Of a stretch of 64,000 nt of DNA, positions 44,037 to 55,010 are shown in pieces. Position 1 is the first letter of the stretch; every line of letters begins with the position of its first letter. Below the pieces are notes generated by a model. It did not search any database and was not told the DNA's origin. It worked only from the letters and a program-made list of their open reading frames with translations. A program made the translations under genes and the position numbers. This DNA comes from Gulosibacter sp. 10 (GTDB taxonomy: Bacteria > Actinomycetota > Actinomycetes > Actinomycetales > Microbacteriaceae): contig NZ_FUIC01000038.1 of NCBI RefSeq assembly GCF_900163695.1, positions 1-64,000 of the forward strand. The letters run 5' to 3'.

Positions 44037-44080
44037 GAAGCCCGGCTCGGACGGACCGCCGTCCGCCCGAGCCGGGCTTC
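44037..44080. terminator. Hairpin downstream of aceE, likely bidirectional
   Basis: GAAGCCCGGCTCGG pairs with CCGAGCCGGGCTTC with an inner CGGAC/GTCCG stem. It lies between convergent iclR and aceE. Confidence 0.75.
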
Positions 44081-44121
44081 GCTATGAGGCCGGACCCGCC
44101 CCCGAGGGCCCGGCCGGTCTC

Positions 44122-46857
44122 TCAGGCGTCGCCGCCTCCGCCGCCCGTGCGGCCGCGGGCGATCTCGTCGAGCGCGTACCGCTGCGCCGCCTGCGCGGGC
44201 GTCCCGGCGTCCACCCGGCCGTCGGCGGCCAGCGCCTCGAGCGCCCGCACCACGATCGACTCGATGTCGATGCGGAAGTGCCGCCGCGCCGCCGCCCGCG
44301 TGTCCGAGAACCCGAAGCCGTCGGCGCCGAGCGAGCGGTAGGTGGCGGGCATCCACTGCGCGAGCTGGTCGGGGACCTGCCGCATGTAGTCGCTCACCGC
44401 GACCACCGGGCCGCTCCCCTGCTCGCGCAGCCGCGAGACGAACCAGGGCTCGGTGTTCTCGGCGCCCGGCTCCGCGATCGATCGCGAGTCCGCGCGCAGC
44501 GCCTCGCGCCGCAGCTCCGTCCACGAGGTGACCGACCACACGGCGGCCCGCACGCCCCAGTCCTCCTCGAGCACCCGGGCGGCCTCGCGGGCCCAGGGCA
44601 CCGAGACGCCCGAGGCGAGGATGCGCACCGGGTCGGCCGAGCCCTCCGGCGCCGGCTGCACGCAGTGCATGCCCTTGAGGATGCCGTCGACGTCGACGCC
44701 CTCGGGCTCCGCCGGCTGCGGGATCGGCTCGTTGTAGACCGTGAGGTAGTACATGACGTTCGGGTCGGGGTGCTGCCCGCCGTACATCCGCTCGATGCCG
44801 TCGCGCACGATGTGCGCGAGCTCGTAGCCGTAGGCCGGGTCGTAGCTGACGACCGCGGGGTTGGTTGCGGCGAGCATGGGCGAGTGCCCGTCGGCGTGCT
44901 GCAGCCCCTCGCCCGTGAGCGTGGTGCGGCCCGCCGTGGCGCCGACCACGAAGCCGCGGGTCATCTGATCCCCCGCCGCCCAGAAGCCGTCGCCGGTGCG
45001 CTGGAAGCCGAACATCGAGTAGAAGATGTACACCGGCACGAGCACTTCGCCGTGGGTCGAGTACGCCGTGCCGGCCGCGGTGAACGCGGCCACCGCCCCG
45101 GCCTCGTTGATGCCCATGTGCAGGATCTGCCCCGACTCGGATTCCTTGTAGGCGAGCAGCAGGTTGCGGTCGACCGAGACGTACTGCTGGCCGTGCGGGT
45201 TGTAGATCTTCTGCGTCGGGAAGTACGCGTCCATGCCGAAGGTCCGCGCCTCGTCCGGGATGATCGGCACGATGCGCTTGCCGAACTCGCCGTCGCGCAT
45301 GATGTCGCGCAGCACGCGGGCGAAGACCTGCGTGGTCGCCGCCGCCTGCTTGCCCGAGCCCTTGCGCGCGGCCCCGTAGGAGGCCTCCTTCGGCAGCTCG
45401 ATCTGCGTGTACTTCGAGCGGCGCGCCGGCACCGGCCCGCCGAGCGCGCGACGTCGGTCGAGGAGATAGGTCTCCTCGTCCGAGCCCGGCGCGGGCTTGA
45501 CGTACGGCGGCGAGTACGGATCGGCCGTGATCTCGGCATCGGAGATCGGCAGCCGCAGGGCGTCGCGGTAGGCGAGAAGGTCGTCGTTGGCGATCTTCTT
45601 CATCTGATGCGAGGCCATGCGCCCCTCGAAGGACGGGCCGAGCTGGTAGCCCTTGACCGTCTTGACGAGCACCACGGTGGGCTTGCCGTTGCGCTCGCGC
45701 GAGCGCGCGTAGCCGGCGTGCACCTTGGCGAAGTCGTGGCCGCCGCGGCGGAGGTTCCAGACCTGCTCGTCCGTGTAGTCCTTCACGAGCGCCGCGGTCC
45801 GCGGGTCGCGGCCGAAGAACTCCTCGCGCACGAAGGCGCCGCTCTCGGCCTTGAAGGTCTGGAAGTCGCCGTCCGGCGTGCGGTTCATGAGCTCGGTGAG
45901 TGCGCCCTCGCGGTCGCGGGCGAACAGGTCGTCCCACTCGCGGCCCCACAGCACCTTGACCACGTTCCAGCCGGCGCCGCGGAAGAAGCCCTCGAGCTCC
46001 TGCACGATCTTCTGGTTGCCGCGCACTGGGCCGTCGAGCCGCTGCAGGTTGCAGTTCACGACGAACGTGAGGTTGTCGAGCCCCTCGTTCGCGGCGAGCT
46101 GCAGCAGGCCGCGCGACTCGGGCTCGTCCATCTCGCCGTCGCCGAGGAAGGCCCACACGTGCTGATCGGCGGTGTCGCGGATGCCGCGGGCCTGCAGGTA
46201 GCGGTTCGACTGCGCCTGATAGATGGCGTTCATCGGCCCGATGCCCATCGAGACGGTCGGGAACTGCCAGAACTCCGGCATGAGCCGCGGGTGCGGGTAG
46301 CTCGAGAGCCCGACGGGGCGCGAGCGCTCCTGGCGGAAGCCGTCGAGGGCGGCCTCGTCGAGCCGGCCCTCGAGGAAGGCCCGCGAGTAGATGCCGGGCG
46401 AGGCGTGCCCCTGGAAGAACACCTGGTCTCCGCCCGAGGCGTGATCGCGCCCGCGGAAGAAGTGCTCGAAGCCGACCTCGTAGAGCGTGGCCGCGCCCGC
46501 GAAGGTGGCGATGTGGCCGCCGACCGCGAGGTCGGGGCGCTGCGCGCGGTGCACGAGCACCGACGCGTTCCACTGCACGTAGGAGCGGATGCGCTGCTCG
46601 AGCTCCTCGTCGCCCGGGTAGGCGGGCTCATCCTCGGGGCTGATGGTGTTGACGTAGTCGGTGGTGACCGGGCCGGCTCCGCGCGGCGCCGGTTCCGCGT
46701 CGCCGAGCCGTGCGCCGAGCTGCTCGACGATGCGCTTCGCGCGGTCCTTGCCGCGCTCGGCGAGGAGGCCGTCGAGGGATTCCAGCCATTCGGCGGTCTC
46801 CTCGGGGTCCGAATCGGCCTGGTTGTGCTGGAGCTGGGAAACGTTGGGGTTGTTCAC
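44122..46857 (-). CDS. aceE: Pyruvate dehydrogenase E1 component (homodimeric type)
   Basis: 911 residues from GTG 46857. ThDP motif [20 protein letters not shown] onward to [50 protein letters not shown] and [20 protein letters not shown] are AceE signatures. It decarboxylates pyruvate for acetyl-CoA formation with E2 and E3 encoded elsewhere. It starts 70 bases after the NCS2 permease gene on the same strand with no terminator seen, so it is probably the last gene of the urate operon. It may be a second copy beside a housekeeping aceE; the window cannot show this. Confidence 0.95.
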   Translation of the reverse strand: MNNPNVSQLQHNQADSDPEETAEWLESLDGLLAERGKDRAKRIVEQLGARLGDAEPAPRGAGPVTTDYVNTISPEDEPAYPGDEELEQRIRSYVQWNASVLVHRAQRPDLAVGGHIATFAGAATLYEVGFEHFFRGRDHASGGDQVFFQGHASPGIYSRAFLEGRLDEAALDGFRQERSRPVGLSSYPHPRLMPEFWQFPTVSMGIGPMNAIYQAQSNRYLQARGIRDTADQHVWAFLGDGEMDEPESRGLLQLAANEGLDNLTFVVNCNLQRLDGPVRGNQKIVQELEGFFRGAGWNVVKVLWGREWDDLFARDREGALTELMNRTPDGDFQTFKAESGAFVREEFFGRDPRTAALVKDYTDEQVWNLRRGGHDFAKVHAGYARSRERNGKPTVVLVKTVKGYQLGPSFEGRMASHQMKKIANDDLLAYRDALRLPISDAEITADPYSPPYVKPAPGSDEETYLLDRRRALGGPVPARRSKYTQIELPKEASYGAARKGSGKQAAATTQVFARVLRDIMRDGEFGKRIVPIIPDEARTFGMDAYFPTQKIYNPHGQQYVSVDRNLLLAYKESESGQILHMGINEAGAVAAFTAAGTAYSTHGEVLVPVYIFYSMFGFQRTGDGFWAAGDQMTRGFVVGATAGRTTLTGEGLQHADGHSPMLAATNPAVVSYDPAYGYELAHIVRDGIERMYGGQHPDPNVMYYLTVYNEPIPQPAEPEGVDVDGILKGMHCVQPAPEGSADPVRILASGVSVPWAREAARVLEEDWGVRAAVWSVTSWTELRREALRADSRSIAEPGAENTEPWFVSRLREQGSGPVVAVSDYMRQVPDQLAQWMPATYRSLGADGFGFSDTRAAARRHFRIDIESIVVRALEALAADGRVDAGTPAQAAQRYALDEIARGRTGGGGGDA

Positions 46858-46927
46858 CTGTACGCCTATTCCTCTGTGATGCGCCCGATCGGAGGGCGAG
46901 GATCGCCCGCCCTCCGATGGGAGTCGG

Positions 46928-48511
46928 TTACTTGGTTCGGTGGTTGCCCGTATCGGGCCGGATCCTGTCCGCGGACGGGATGTGCAGGGAGGTCGTCTGG
47001 CTGCCGCTCTCGTTGACGCGGACGATCGGGATCTCCTCGCCGTCGCTCGAGTAGAGCTTGCCGCCGACGAAGGTGTCGCCGTCCTCGAGCGACTGGATCT
47101 CGTCCTCGCGCACCATCCGGGGAGGGCTCGCCGCGAAGGTGTTCTTGTTGCGGCCCTTGCCGAACTTCAGCTCGTTGAAGATGATGTTCAGCAGGATCGC
47201 CATCAGCGCGGCCGACGAGATGCCCGAGTGGAAGATGACCTGGAACCAGTCCGGGAAGTCGTGGTAGATGTCCGGCATCACGATCGGCAGCATGCCGAAC
47301 GCGAGCGACGCGGCCACGATGATGAGGTTCATGTTGTCCTTGTACGACACCTTGGACAGCGTGCGGATGCCGGAGGCCGCCACGGAGCCGAACAGGACGA
47401 TGCCCGCGCCGCCCAGGACGGGGAACGGCACCGCCTGCACGACGCGGCCCATGATGGGCAGCAGGCCGAGGACCACGAGGATGACGCCGCCGGCGGTGAC
47501 GACGAAGCGGCTGCGGACGCCGGTGATCGCGACGAGACCGACGTTCTGCGCGAACGCCGACTGCGTGAAGGAGTTGAAGATCGGCGAGACGATGCTCGAG
47601 ATCATGTCGGCGCGCAGGCCGTTCGAGATCCGCTTGCGGTTGACCTTGGAGCCGGTGATCTCGCCGACGGCGAGGATGTCGGCGGCGGTCTCGGTGAGGA
47701 TCACCATCACCACGATGAACATCGAGATGATCGAGGCGACCTTGAACTCCGGGAAGCCGAGCGCGAAGGGGGTGGGCAGCTCGAAGATGTGCCCGTTCGG
47801 GACGTTCGAGAAGTCGGCGATCCCCATGGGGATCGCGATGATCGTGCCCACGACCAGGCCGATGAGCACCGCGAGCCGCGAGATCATGCCGCGGCCGAGC
47901 TTCGAGCAGACGATGACCACGAGCAGCGTCGCCGCGGCGAGGCCGATGGCCTTCATGGAGCCGTAGTACTCGACGTCCGGGTTGTTGCCCATGATCCAGC
48001 GCGCCGCGACGGGCATCAGCGTGAGCCCGATGGAGGTGATCACGACGCCGGTGACCACCGGCGGGAAGAATCGGATGATCTGCGCGAAGAACGGCGTGAT
48101 GATGAATCCGAGCACGGAGGCGACGAGCACGGCGCCGAAGATCTCGTTGATCGTGCCGCCGCCGTCGACGATGGCGGTCATCGTGGAGACCGAGGCGAAG
48201 GAGACGCCCTGCACCAGGGGCAGCTTCGAGCCGAAGAAGGGCAGGCCGAAGCTCTGGATGATGGTGGCCAGGCCGCCGATGAACAGGCAGCAGGCGATCA
48301 GCATCGCGATCTCGTCGGAGCTGGCGCCGACGGCGCCGCCGATGATGAGCGGCGGTGCGATGATGCCGCCGTACATGGTGAGCACGTGCTGCAGGCCGTA
48401 GGCGATGGTGCGCCCGAAGCCGATCCGCTCGTCCTCGGGCTCGCCCTGGACATCGATCGTGCCGGGGAATTGCTTCTTGGGTTTCGACGGGTTTGCTGAA
48501 TTCTTTGCCAT
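46928..48511 (-). CDS. NCS2-family nucleobase permease, probably urate/xanthine uptake
   Basis: 527 residues, about 12-14 membrane spans. [20 protein letters not shown] and the NCS2 motif [20 protein letters not shown] (Q/E-N-x-G-x-x-x-x-T-G) are clear; the second helix has [17 protein letters not shown]. The C-terminal ~70 residues are hydrophilic and acidic. Uric acid/xanthine specificity is inferred from its place directly after uricase (115 bases). Proton-symport in the plasma membrane. Confidence 0.9.
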   Translation of the reverse strand: MAKNSANPSKPKKQFPGTIDVQGEPEDERIGFGRTIAYGLQHVLTMYGGIIAPPLIIGGAVGASSDEIAMLIACCLFIGGLATIIQSFGLPFFGSKLPLVQGVSFASVSTMTAIVDGGGTINEIFGAVLVASVLGFIITPFFAQIIRFFPPVVTGVVITSIGLTLMPVAARWIMGNNPDVEYYGSMKAIGLAAATLLVVIVCSKLGRGMISRLAVLIGLVVGTIIAIPMGIADFSNVPNGHIFELPTPFALGFPEFKVASIISMFIVVMVILTETAADILAVGEITGSKVNRKRISNGLRADMISSIVSPIFNSFTQSAFAQNVGLVAITGVRSRFVVTAGGVILVVLGLLPIMGRVVQAVPFPVLGGAGIVLFGSVAASGIRTLSKVSYKDNMNLIIVAASLAFGMLPIVMPDIYHDFPDWFQVIFHSGISSAALMAILLNIIFNELKFGKGRNKNTFAASPPRMVREDEIQSLEDGDTFVGGKLYSSDGEEIPIVRVNESGSQTTSLHIPSADRIRPDTGNHRTK

Positions 48512-48625
48512 AACGACCTCGTTGTCGGTAGACGGAGGGGGCGGGGCGCGATTGCGCGCCCCACCGCCCTCCTAGCCGGGGAGGGAGCCGCGGAGCTCGT
48601 AGTCCGCGGCTCCCCTCGACGGGGA

Positions 48626-49573
48626 TTAGATGAAGTCCGGGGTTCCGGACCAGATGGCGTCGGTGTCGGCGAGGCCGTCCCGGCGGATGGTGCCCTCGAT
48701 GAGTCCGTAGGGCGAGTGCGATGCGAAGAAGACCTCGTTGGGGTTCTCCTGCCCGAAGGGCGAGAGGTCCACGACGAAGTGGTGGAGGTTCGGCATCGAG
48801 AACTTCACCTCGGCGATCTCGGGGTGGGCTGCGAGCAGCGCCTGGCCCATGAGCCACTGCGTCTCCTGCAGCGCGCGCGAGTAGTGGTTGGTGAAGACCT
48901 CGAGGAGGATCTTCCGCGCGGACTCGTAGACCGCGTTGAAGTCGACGTCGGTGGTGTTGTAGAGCCAGCGGGCGGTGACCGAGGTCGCGAGGATGCGGTC
49001 CTCGGTCTCCTGCAGCGTCGTGTGCTTGCACTTCGGGTACCCGACGAAGCCGCTCTGCGTGGTCTTGAGCACCGAGAGGTCCTCGAGACCCGAGATGAGG
49101 AACTTGCGGTCGCCGTCGACCTTGAGCACCGCCGTGCGGGTCTCTCCGCCGGATCCGCCGCGGTAGAAGGAGTGGTCGTGCTCCTCGCCCTCGACGGGGA
49201 TGCGGTCCCAGGTCACCTGACGGGCCGACCAGCGGCCGCCGGTGACCCACTCGAAGTTCTCCGGGTAGTGCTTGCCGAGACGCAGGAGGAACTCCTCGGG
49301 CGAGCCGATGCCGTCCTTGGCGAAGGAGAACACGACGTTCTTCTGCGTGTCGGTGGGGACGACGTGCTCGTTGTTGCCGTCGTAGTAGGCCGAGTCGAAG
49401 TCGCCGTGCAGCTGGCTGCGGACGACCAGGTCCTCGATGGCGTGGCGCTCGGTGTCGCGGTTGACCTTGACGACGTGGACCTCGTCCTTGCCGTACTGGT
49501 TGAACCCGAGGACGGGGGCGGCGTCGGGCGCGGTCTGGAGGGTGTTGGAGCAGGTGTTGTTGTTGTCAGACAT
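48626..49573 (-). CDS. pucL: Urate oxidase (uricase)
   Basis: 315 residues. LGFNQYGKDEVHVVKVNRD, the catalytic Thr-bearing VVPTDTQKNVVFSFAKDG, FVGYPKCKHTTLQETEDRIL, and the C-terminal FSMPNLHHFVVDLSPFGQEN follow the cofactor-free uricase family. It oxidises urate to 5-hydroxyisourate and releases hydrogen peroxide. The first ~20 residues are an extra polar leader. It starts 2 bases after uraH in the operon. Confidence 0.96.
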   Translation of the reverse strand: MSDNNNTCSNTLQTAPDAAPVLGFNQYGKDEVHVVKVNRDTERHAIEDLVVRSQLHGDFDSAYYDGNNEHVVPTDTQKNVVFSFAKDGIGSPEEFLLRLGKHYPENFEWVTGGRWSARQVTWDRIPVEGEEHDHSFYRGGSGGETRTAVLKVDGDRKFLISGLEDLSVLKTTQSGFVGYPKCKHTTLQETEDRILATSVTARWLYNTTDVDFNAVYESARKILLEVFTNHYSRALQETQWLMGQALLAAHPEIAEVKFSMPNLHHFVVDLSPFGQENPNEVFFASHSPYGLIEGTIRRDGLADTDAIWSGTPDFI

Positions 49574-49575
49574 TA

Positions 49576-49902
49576 TTAGCTACCTCTATACGTTGAGTAT
49601 GCGAACGGACAGATGAGCAGCGGTACGTGATAGTGCTGTTCGCCGTCGGCGACCGTGAAGTCGATCGTGACGGAGGGATAGAAGGCCTCCTGCTCGAGGC
49701 GGGCGAAGTACTCGCCGACCGCGAACACGAGTCGATACGTGCCGGGCTCCAGCGACTCGGGGCCGAGGTCCGGGATGCGGCCGTCGTCGTTCGTGCGACC
49801 CGTCGCGAGCACCTCTCCGGCGCCCGTCACGAGGTCCACGGCGACATCGGCTGCGGGTCGGCCCGCGGTCGAGTCGAGGATGTGGGTGGTGATCTGGCTC
49901 AT
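49576..49902 (-). CDS. pucM: 5-hydroxyisourate hydrolase
   Basis: 108 residues, transthyretin-like. The N-terminal HILDSTAGRPA and the C-terminal YHVPLLICPFAYSTYRGS with the diagnostic YRGS end identify HIU hydrolases. It opens 5-hydroxyisourate to OHCU. Its start overlaps the uraD stop by four bases (ATGA). Confidence 0.96.
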   Translation of the reverse strand: MSQITTHILDSTAGRPAADVAVDLVTGAGEVLATGRTNDDGRIPDLGPESLEPGTYRLVFAVGEYFARLEQEAFYPSVTIDFTVADGEQHYHVPLLICPFAYSTYRGS

Positions 49903-50396
49903 GCGTTCAGGATTCCTTCCAGTCGAAGCAGGGCGATCTCGCGCAGTTGGCCTGCGCTTTCGTCGAGTTCGTCCTCGGGTGAGTTGCTGAGTCGTCGGTG
50001 CAGCTCGTCGAGCATCTCGCGGGCGCTCCGGCCCGCGGCGCGGATGAGGAAGATGTGCCCGAACCGCTCCTCGTACTCGCGGTTGCCGCGAGCGAGGTCC
50101 GCCAGGACCTGCGCATCCTCGGCCTCCACGCCGGCCTGCTCGGCCCGGGAGAGTTCGGCTTCCTTATCCTCCCCATCGGCGCGCTCGCCGATGCGGGGGT
50201 GACCCGACAGAGCCCCGTCCACCTCTTGCGCCGACCACTCCGCAGTGGCGTTCTTCGCCACGGACAGAGCCTCCTCCACGTTGGAGTACGGACGACTCGA
50301 GACGACGGTTTCAATCCACCTCGGGATGTCGGCGCACGGGCGGATCATGTCCGCCGCCGCGTCGGCATCGAGACGATTGAATACTGTAAGCGACAT
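49899..50396 (-). CDS. uraD: OHCU decarboxylase
   Basis: 165 residues. SGHPRIGERADGED carries the conserved HPRIG, followed by the QAGVEAEDAQVLADLARGNR and YEERFGHIFLIRAAGRSARE segments of the URAD family. It produces (S)-allantoin from OHCU. First gene of the urate operon; the operator-like palindrome at 50417 lies 20 bases upstream of the start codon. Confidence 0.95.
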   Translation of the reverse strand: MSLTVFNRLDADAAADMIRPCADIPRWIETVVSSRPYSNVEEALSVAKNATAEWSAQEVDGALSGHPRIGERADGEDKEAELSRAEQAGVEAEDAQVLADLARGNREYEERFGHIFLIRAAGRSAREMLDELHRRLSNSPEDELDESAGQLREIALLRLEGILNA

Positions 50397-50416
50397 TGCT
50401 CACCTTTCGACTTTCA

Positions 50417-50442
50417 CATTATGGAATCTTTATTCCGTAATG
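50417..50442. promoter_or_regulatory. Candidate IclR-type operator upstream of the urate operon (site C)
   Basis: CATTATGGAAT-CTTT-ATTCCGTAATG, a palindrome with 10 of 11 arm positions matching (core GGAAT-N4-ATTCC). Read on the minus strand it contains CATTACGGAAT, the same half-site as at sites A and D. Confidence 0.75.
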
Positions 50443-50536
50443 TAGGAGTTAGTTAAGCATGGATCCTCGGAGGATGCAACGTTTCCGGGGGTGGGATTTC
50501 GCACTCCGGCCGCGCGCCGAGGGCTCCGCGGGGCGC

Positions 50537-51007
50537 CTAGACGCCCAGGCGCTCGCGCAGGGCGCGGACGTGCCCCTCGGCGGGGACGTTGTACTCGGCG
50601 AGCTCGAGGGCGCCGGCCTCGTCGACCACGAACGTGCTCCGGAGCACGCCGGTGATCTCCTTGCCGTCCGGCAGCACCTTGTCACCCCAGGAGCCCCAGG
50701 CCTTGGCCGTCTCCGCATCGGGGTCGCTGAGCAGCGGGAAGGGCAGCTGCTCCGCCTCGGCGAACTCCGCGAGCCGCTCGACCGGATCGGCCGAGACGCC
50801 GAGCACCTCGTAGCCCTGGCCACGGAGCGAGGCGAGGTTGTCGCGGAAGTCGCAGGCCTCGGTCGTGCAGCCCGGGGTGAAGGCCTTGGGGTAGAAGTAG
50901 ACGATCACCTTGCGACCGCGGTAGTCGCTCAACGAAACCCGCTCCCCACCGGCGGTGGAGAGCGAGAGCTCCGGAGCGGCGGCTCCGACTTCGAGTCGTT
51001 GCACCAT
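50537..51007 (-). CDS. bcp: Thioredoxin-dependent peroxiredoxin (Bcp type)
   Basis: 156 residues from ATG 51007, preceded by GAGGAGAAGC. Peroxidatic Cys47 in FTPGCTTEACDFRD with resolving Cys52, the atypical 2-Cys arrangement of Bcp. It reduces hydrogen peroxide and organic peroxides. It is upstream of uraD on the same strand, and its own promoter region holds an operator-like palindrome matching those of the urate and glyoxylate operons. Since uricase makes hydrogen peroxide, co-expression would be protective. Confidence 0.93.
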   Translation of the reverse strand: MVQRLEVGAAAPELSLSTAGGERVSLSDYRGRKVIVYFYPKAFTPGCTTEACDFRDNLASLRGQGYEVLGVSADPVERLAEFAEAEQLPFPLLSDPDAETAKAWGSWGDKVLPDGKEITGVLRSTFVVDEAGALELAEYNVPAEGHVRALRERLGV

Positions 51008-51032
51008 GCTTCTCCTCACTTTCTCCTAATTG

Positions 51033-51047
51033 TTCCGCATTGCGGAA
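51033..51047. promoter_or_regulatory. Candidate IclR-type operator upstream of bcp (site D)
   Basis: TTCCGCATTGCGGAA, a perfect 15-bp palindrome around a central T, 26 bases upstream of bcp. It contains CATTGCGGAAT on the + strand and CAATGCGGAAC on the minus strand, so it holds two overlapping copies of the site A/C half-site. Confidence 0.7.
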
Positions 51048-51142
51048 TCTTTTTTTCTTTACATGAAACAGCGTAGCAGTCGCGCCCGTTCTTGTGCGGG
51101 GTGCGGGCAACTCTTCGGCGCCGCCTGCGCCGGGCCTCCCCC

Positions 51143-51552
51143 ATCGGGACGTATAGCCGGGCAGGCGCGAATACCTCGACCGCGCAGCCATGCACCCCAA
51201 TTCGGCACACTTCGGCCCGGCTGTCTCCCCGCCACCTCCGCCTCACTACGGGGTCTCGCCTCCACCTCGCTACGAGGGCCTCCTCATGCCGCACCGCACC
51301 CGAACCCGCCGACCGGATCGGGGCGTATAACCGAGCCACCCCGAATACCGCGACGGCGCAGCCATGTATCCCGATCCGGGCGCGCCGACGCCTGTCTGCT
51401 TCCCCGCCCCTCACCCCTCCGCCTCGCGACGCGGGTCTCCCCATGCCGCACCGCACCCGAACCCGCGGCCGGATCGGGGCGTATAACCGAGCCACCCCGA
51501 ATACCGCGATCGCACAGCCATGCACCCCATTCCGGGCGCACTTCGGCCCGCA
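51143..51552. repeat. Three-copy imperfect direct repeat
   Basis: Units start at 51143, 51317 and 51473 (offsets 174 and 156). Each reads ATCGGGRCGTATARCCGRGC, then GAATACC..CGACCGCRCAGCCATG-like sequence and a TTCGG/CCGGGCGC stretch. Copies 2 and 3 are the most alike and share about 27 bases upstream as well. No gene can be assigned in 51048-51707. The family is unknown; the units look like intergenic dispersed repeats rather than coding sequence. Confidence 0.8.
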
Positions 51553-51707
51553 TTCCGCGGCGGGACCGCCGGCATCCACGCGCCCCGCCGCAGTGTCCTC
51601 TGCCCCGCGGTGCTCTCTGCCCCACCGGCCCCCGCATCCGGCCCCGGAAAATGCGGAAGGGCGGCCGCGGGATCCGCGGTCGCCCTTCCGGAGGGGTGCT
51701 GGACGCG

Positions 51708-52781
<1,074 letters not shown>

Positions 52782-52887
52782 TCAGGGCACTCCTTCGGTG
52801 TCGGCCACCCTTCAACGGGATCAGCGGTGGCGGTTCGCGCGGATGCGCGGGGGTTCAAGCGTATCGCGGGCGGCACGGCTCGGATAG

Positions 52888-52922
52888 GCCGAAGGCCCGC
52901 CGATGCGCGGCGGGCCTTCGGC
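52888..52922 (-). terminator. Hairpin between lysC and asd
   Basis: GCCGAAGGCCCGCCG pairs perfectly with CGGCGGGCCTTCGGC around ATGCG (15-bp stem). No U-tract follows in the minus direction, so partial termination or RNA stabilisation is as likely as full termination. Confidence 0.65.
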
Positions 52923-52943
52923 GGTCGGGACCGCGGCGCTCGG

Positions 52944-54209
52944 CTATCGGCCGGTGCCGGCGTAGACCACGGCCTCCGACTCGCCGTCGAGGCCGAATGC
53001 GGCGTGGATGGCGCGGGCGGCCTCGGGCACGAGGTCGGCGTTGGTGACGATCGAGATGCGGATCTCGGAGGTGGAGATCATGTCGATGTTGATGCCCGCG
53101 CTCGAGAGCGACTCGAACAGCGTCGTCGAGACGCCGATGTTGGTGCGCATCCCCGAGCCCACGAGCGAGACCTTGCCGATGTGGTCGTCGAAGCGGAGCT
53201 CCTCGTACCCGACCTCGGCCTTGGCCGAGTCGAGCGCCTTGAGCACCTGCTCCGAGGAGGTCTTGGGCAGCGTGAAGGAGATGTCCGTGACGCCGTCGTT
53301 CTGGGTCTGCACGTTCTGCACGATCATGTCGATGTTCGCGCCCTGTTGCGAGACGATGTTGAAGAGCGTCGCCGCCGAACCGGGGACGTCGGGCAGGCCG
53401 ACCACGGTGATCTTGTCCTGGCTGAGGTCGTGCGCGACGCCCGCGATGGTGGCTTCTTCCACTTGGTTCTCCTCGTTGGGGTTGTAGACGATGGTTCCTG
53501 GGTCGCTCGAGAACGAGGACCGGACGACGAGCGTGACGCCCTGGCGCCGCGCGTACTCGACGGCGCGGATGTGCAGGATCTTGGAGCCGCTGCCGGCGAG
53601 CTCGAGCATCTCCTCGCTCGAGACGCGGTCGAGCTTGCGCGCCTTGGGGACGATGCGCGGATCGGCCGAGAACACGCCGTCCACGTCGCTGTAGATCTCG
53701 CAGCGGTCGGCCTTGAGCGCGGCCGCGAGCGCGACGGCGGTCGTGTCGGATCCGCCGCGGCCGAGCGTCGTGATGTCCTTGGTGTCGCGGTTGAAGCCCT
53801 GGAAGCCCGCGACGATGGCGATGGCGCCCTCGTCGAGCGCCTCGCGGACGCGGATGGGGGTGACGTCGACGATGCGTGCGTCGCCGTGCTTCGCGTCGGT
53901 GATCATGCCGGCCTGGCTGCCGGTGTAGGAGCGGGCGTCGTAGCCCATCGACTTGATGGCCATCGCGAGCAGCGCCATCGAGATGCGCTCGCCGGTGGTC
54001 ACGAGCATGTCGAACTCGCGCGGGTCGGGGATCGGCGCGATCTGGTGCGCGAGGTCGATCAGGTCGTCGGTGGTGTCGCCCATCGCGGAGACGGTCACGA
54101 CCACGTCGTGCCCCTCGCGCTTCGTGTCGACGATGCGCTTTGCGACGCGGCGGATGCCCTCGGCGTCGCCGACCGACGATCCGCCATACTTCTGCACGAT
54201 GAGGCTCAC
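52944..54209 (-). CDS. lysC: Aspartate kinase, with probable internal start for a beta subunit
   Basis: 421 residues. Kinase domain: [53 protein letters not shown]. Two C-terminal ACT domains (about 265-420) bind feedback effectors (lysine/threonine in relatives). Within the gene a GTG at 53462, at the kinase/ACT border ([13 protein letters not shown]), has GAGGAG at ribosome-binding distance. It would give a 172-residue ACT-only protein (52944-53462), as in Corynebacterium glutamicum lysC alpha/beta. First enzyme of the aspartate family pathway, upstream of asd. Confidence 0.96.
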   Translation of the reverse strand: MSLIVQKYGGSSVGDAEGIRRVAKRIVDTKREGHDVVVTVSAMGDTTDDLIDLAHQIAPIPDPREFDMLVTTGERISMALLAMAIKSMGYDARSYTGSQAGMITDAKHGDARIVDVTPIRVREALDEGAIAIVAGFQGFNRDTKDITTLGRGGSDTTAVALAAALKADRCEIYSDVDGVFSADPRIVPKARKLDRVSSEEMLELAGSGSKILHIRAVEYARRQGVTLVVRSSFSSDPGTIVYNPNEENQVEEATIAGVAHDLSQDKITVVGLPDVPGSAATLFNIVSQQGANIDMIVQNVQTQNDGVTDISFTLPKTSSEQVLKALDSAKAEVGYEELRFDDHIGKVSLVGSGMRTNIGVSTTLFESLSSAGINIDMISTSEIRISIVTNADLVPEAARAIHAAFGLDGESEAVVYAGTGR

Positions 54210-54407
54210 GTACCCTCGCTCCCGGTAGGTGGTTCGGGCGCGCGGATGCGGCCCCCGGCCGATTCTAGTCGCCGCGCGGCGGACACGCAGTCCGAGAGCC
54301 GCGGTTTCCCGGGCGGAGACGGGCCGAAGCGGGGCCGGGAGGGAGCAGCCGTCGGGAACGGTGCTGCCGAGATCCGCGGGGCCGCCCTCGAGGAGCCGCC
54401 GGAGCGG

Positions 54408-55007
54408 CTACTCGCCGATGATCCTCCGACCGGCGAACGCCCGGCCGAGCGTCACCTCGTCCGCGTATTCGAGGTCGCCGCCCACGGGCAGGCCCGAGGC
54501 GAGGCGCGAGACGCGCACCCCGACGGCCGCGAGCAGCCGGGAGAGGTAGCTCGCGGTCGCGTCGCCCTCGAGGTTCGGGTCGGTGGCGATGATGACCTCG
54601 GCCACCTCGCCCGTCTCGAGCCGCGGCATGAGCCCGCGGATGTTGAGCTGGTCCGGCCCGATGCCGTCGATGGGCGAGATCGCGCCGCCCAGCACGTGGT
54701 AGAGCCCCTCGTAGCCGCGGGTGCGCTCGATCGCGGCCACGTCCTTGGGCTCCTCCACGACGCAGATGAGCGTGCGGTCGCGCTCCGGGTCGTCGCAGAT
54801 GTTGCAGACCTCGGACTCCGCGACGTTCCCGCAGTACTTGCAGAAGCGCACGCGGTCGCGCACCTCGAGCAGCACCTTCGCGAGCCTGCTCACGTCGAAG
54901 CTCTGGGTCTGCACGATGTGGAACGCGATGCGCTGGGCCGACTTCGGGCCCACGCCCGGCAGTCGGCCCAGTTCGTCGATGAGCTCCTGGACGATTCCCT
55001 CGTACAC
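54408..55007 (-). CDS. recR: Recombination mediator RecR
   Basis: 199 residues. N-terminal Hh[21 protein letters not shown], zinc finger [22 protein letters not shown] domain [20 protein letters not shown] and the C-terminal Walker-like [20 protein letters not shown]. It acts with RecO and RecF in gap repair. It starts 3 bases after dnaX, the usual dnaX-recR order. Confidence 0.96.
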   Translation of the reverse strand: MYEGIVQELIDELGRLPGVGPKSAQRIAFHIVQTQSFDVSRLAKVLLEVRDRVRFCKYCGNVAESEVCNICDDPERDRTLICVVEEPKDVAAIERTRGYEGLYHVLGGAISPIDGIGPDQLNIRGLMPRLETGEVAEVIIATDPNLEGDATASYLSRLLAAVGVRVSRLASGLPVGGDLEYADEVTLGRAFAGRRIIGE

Positions 55008-55010
55008 GGT

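Noticed and set aside
51016-51579. 187-codon open frame on the minus strand across the three-copy repeat
   Set aside because: It is open only because of high GC and repeat periodicity, has no family, and runs through the bcp promoter and operator.
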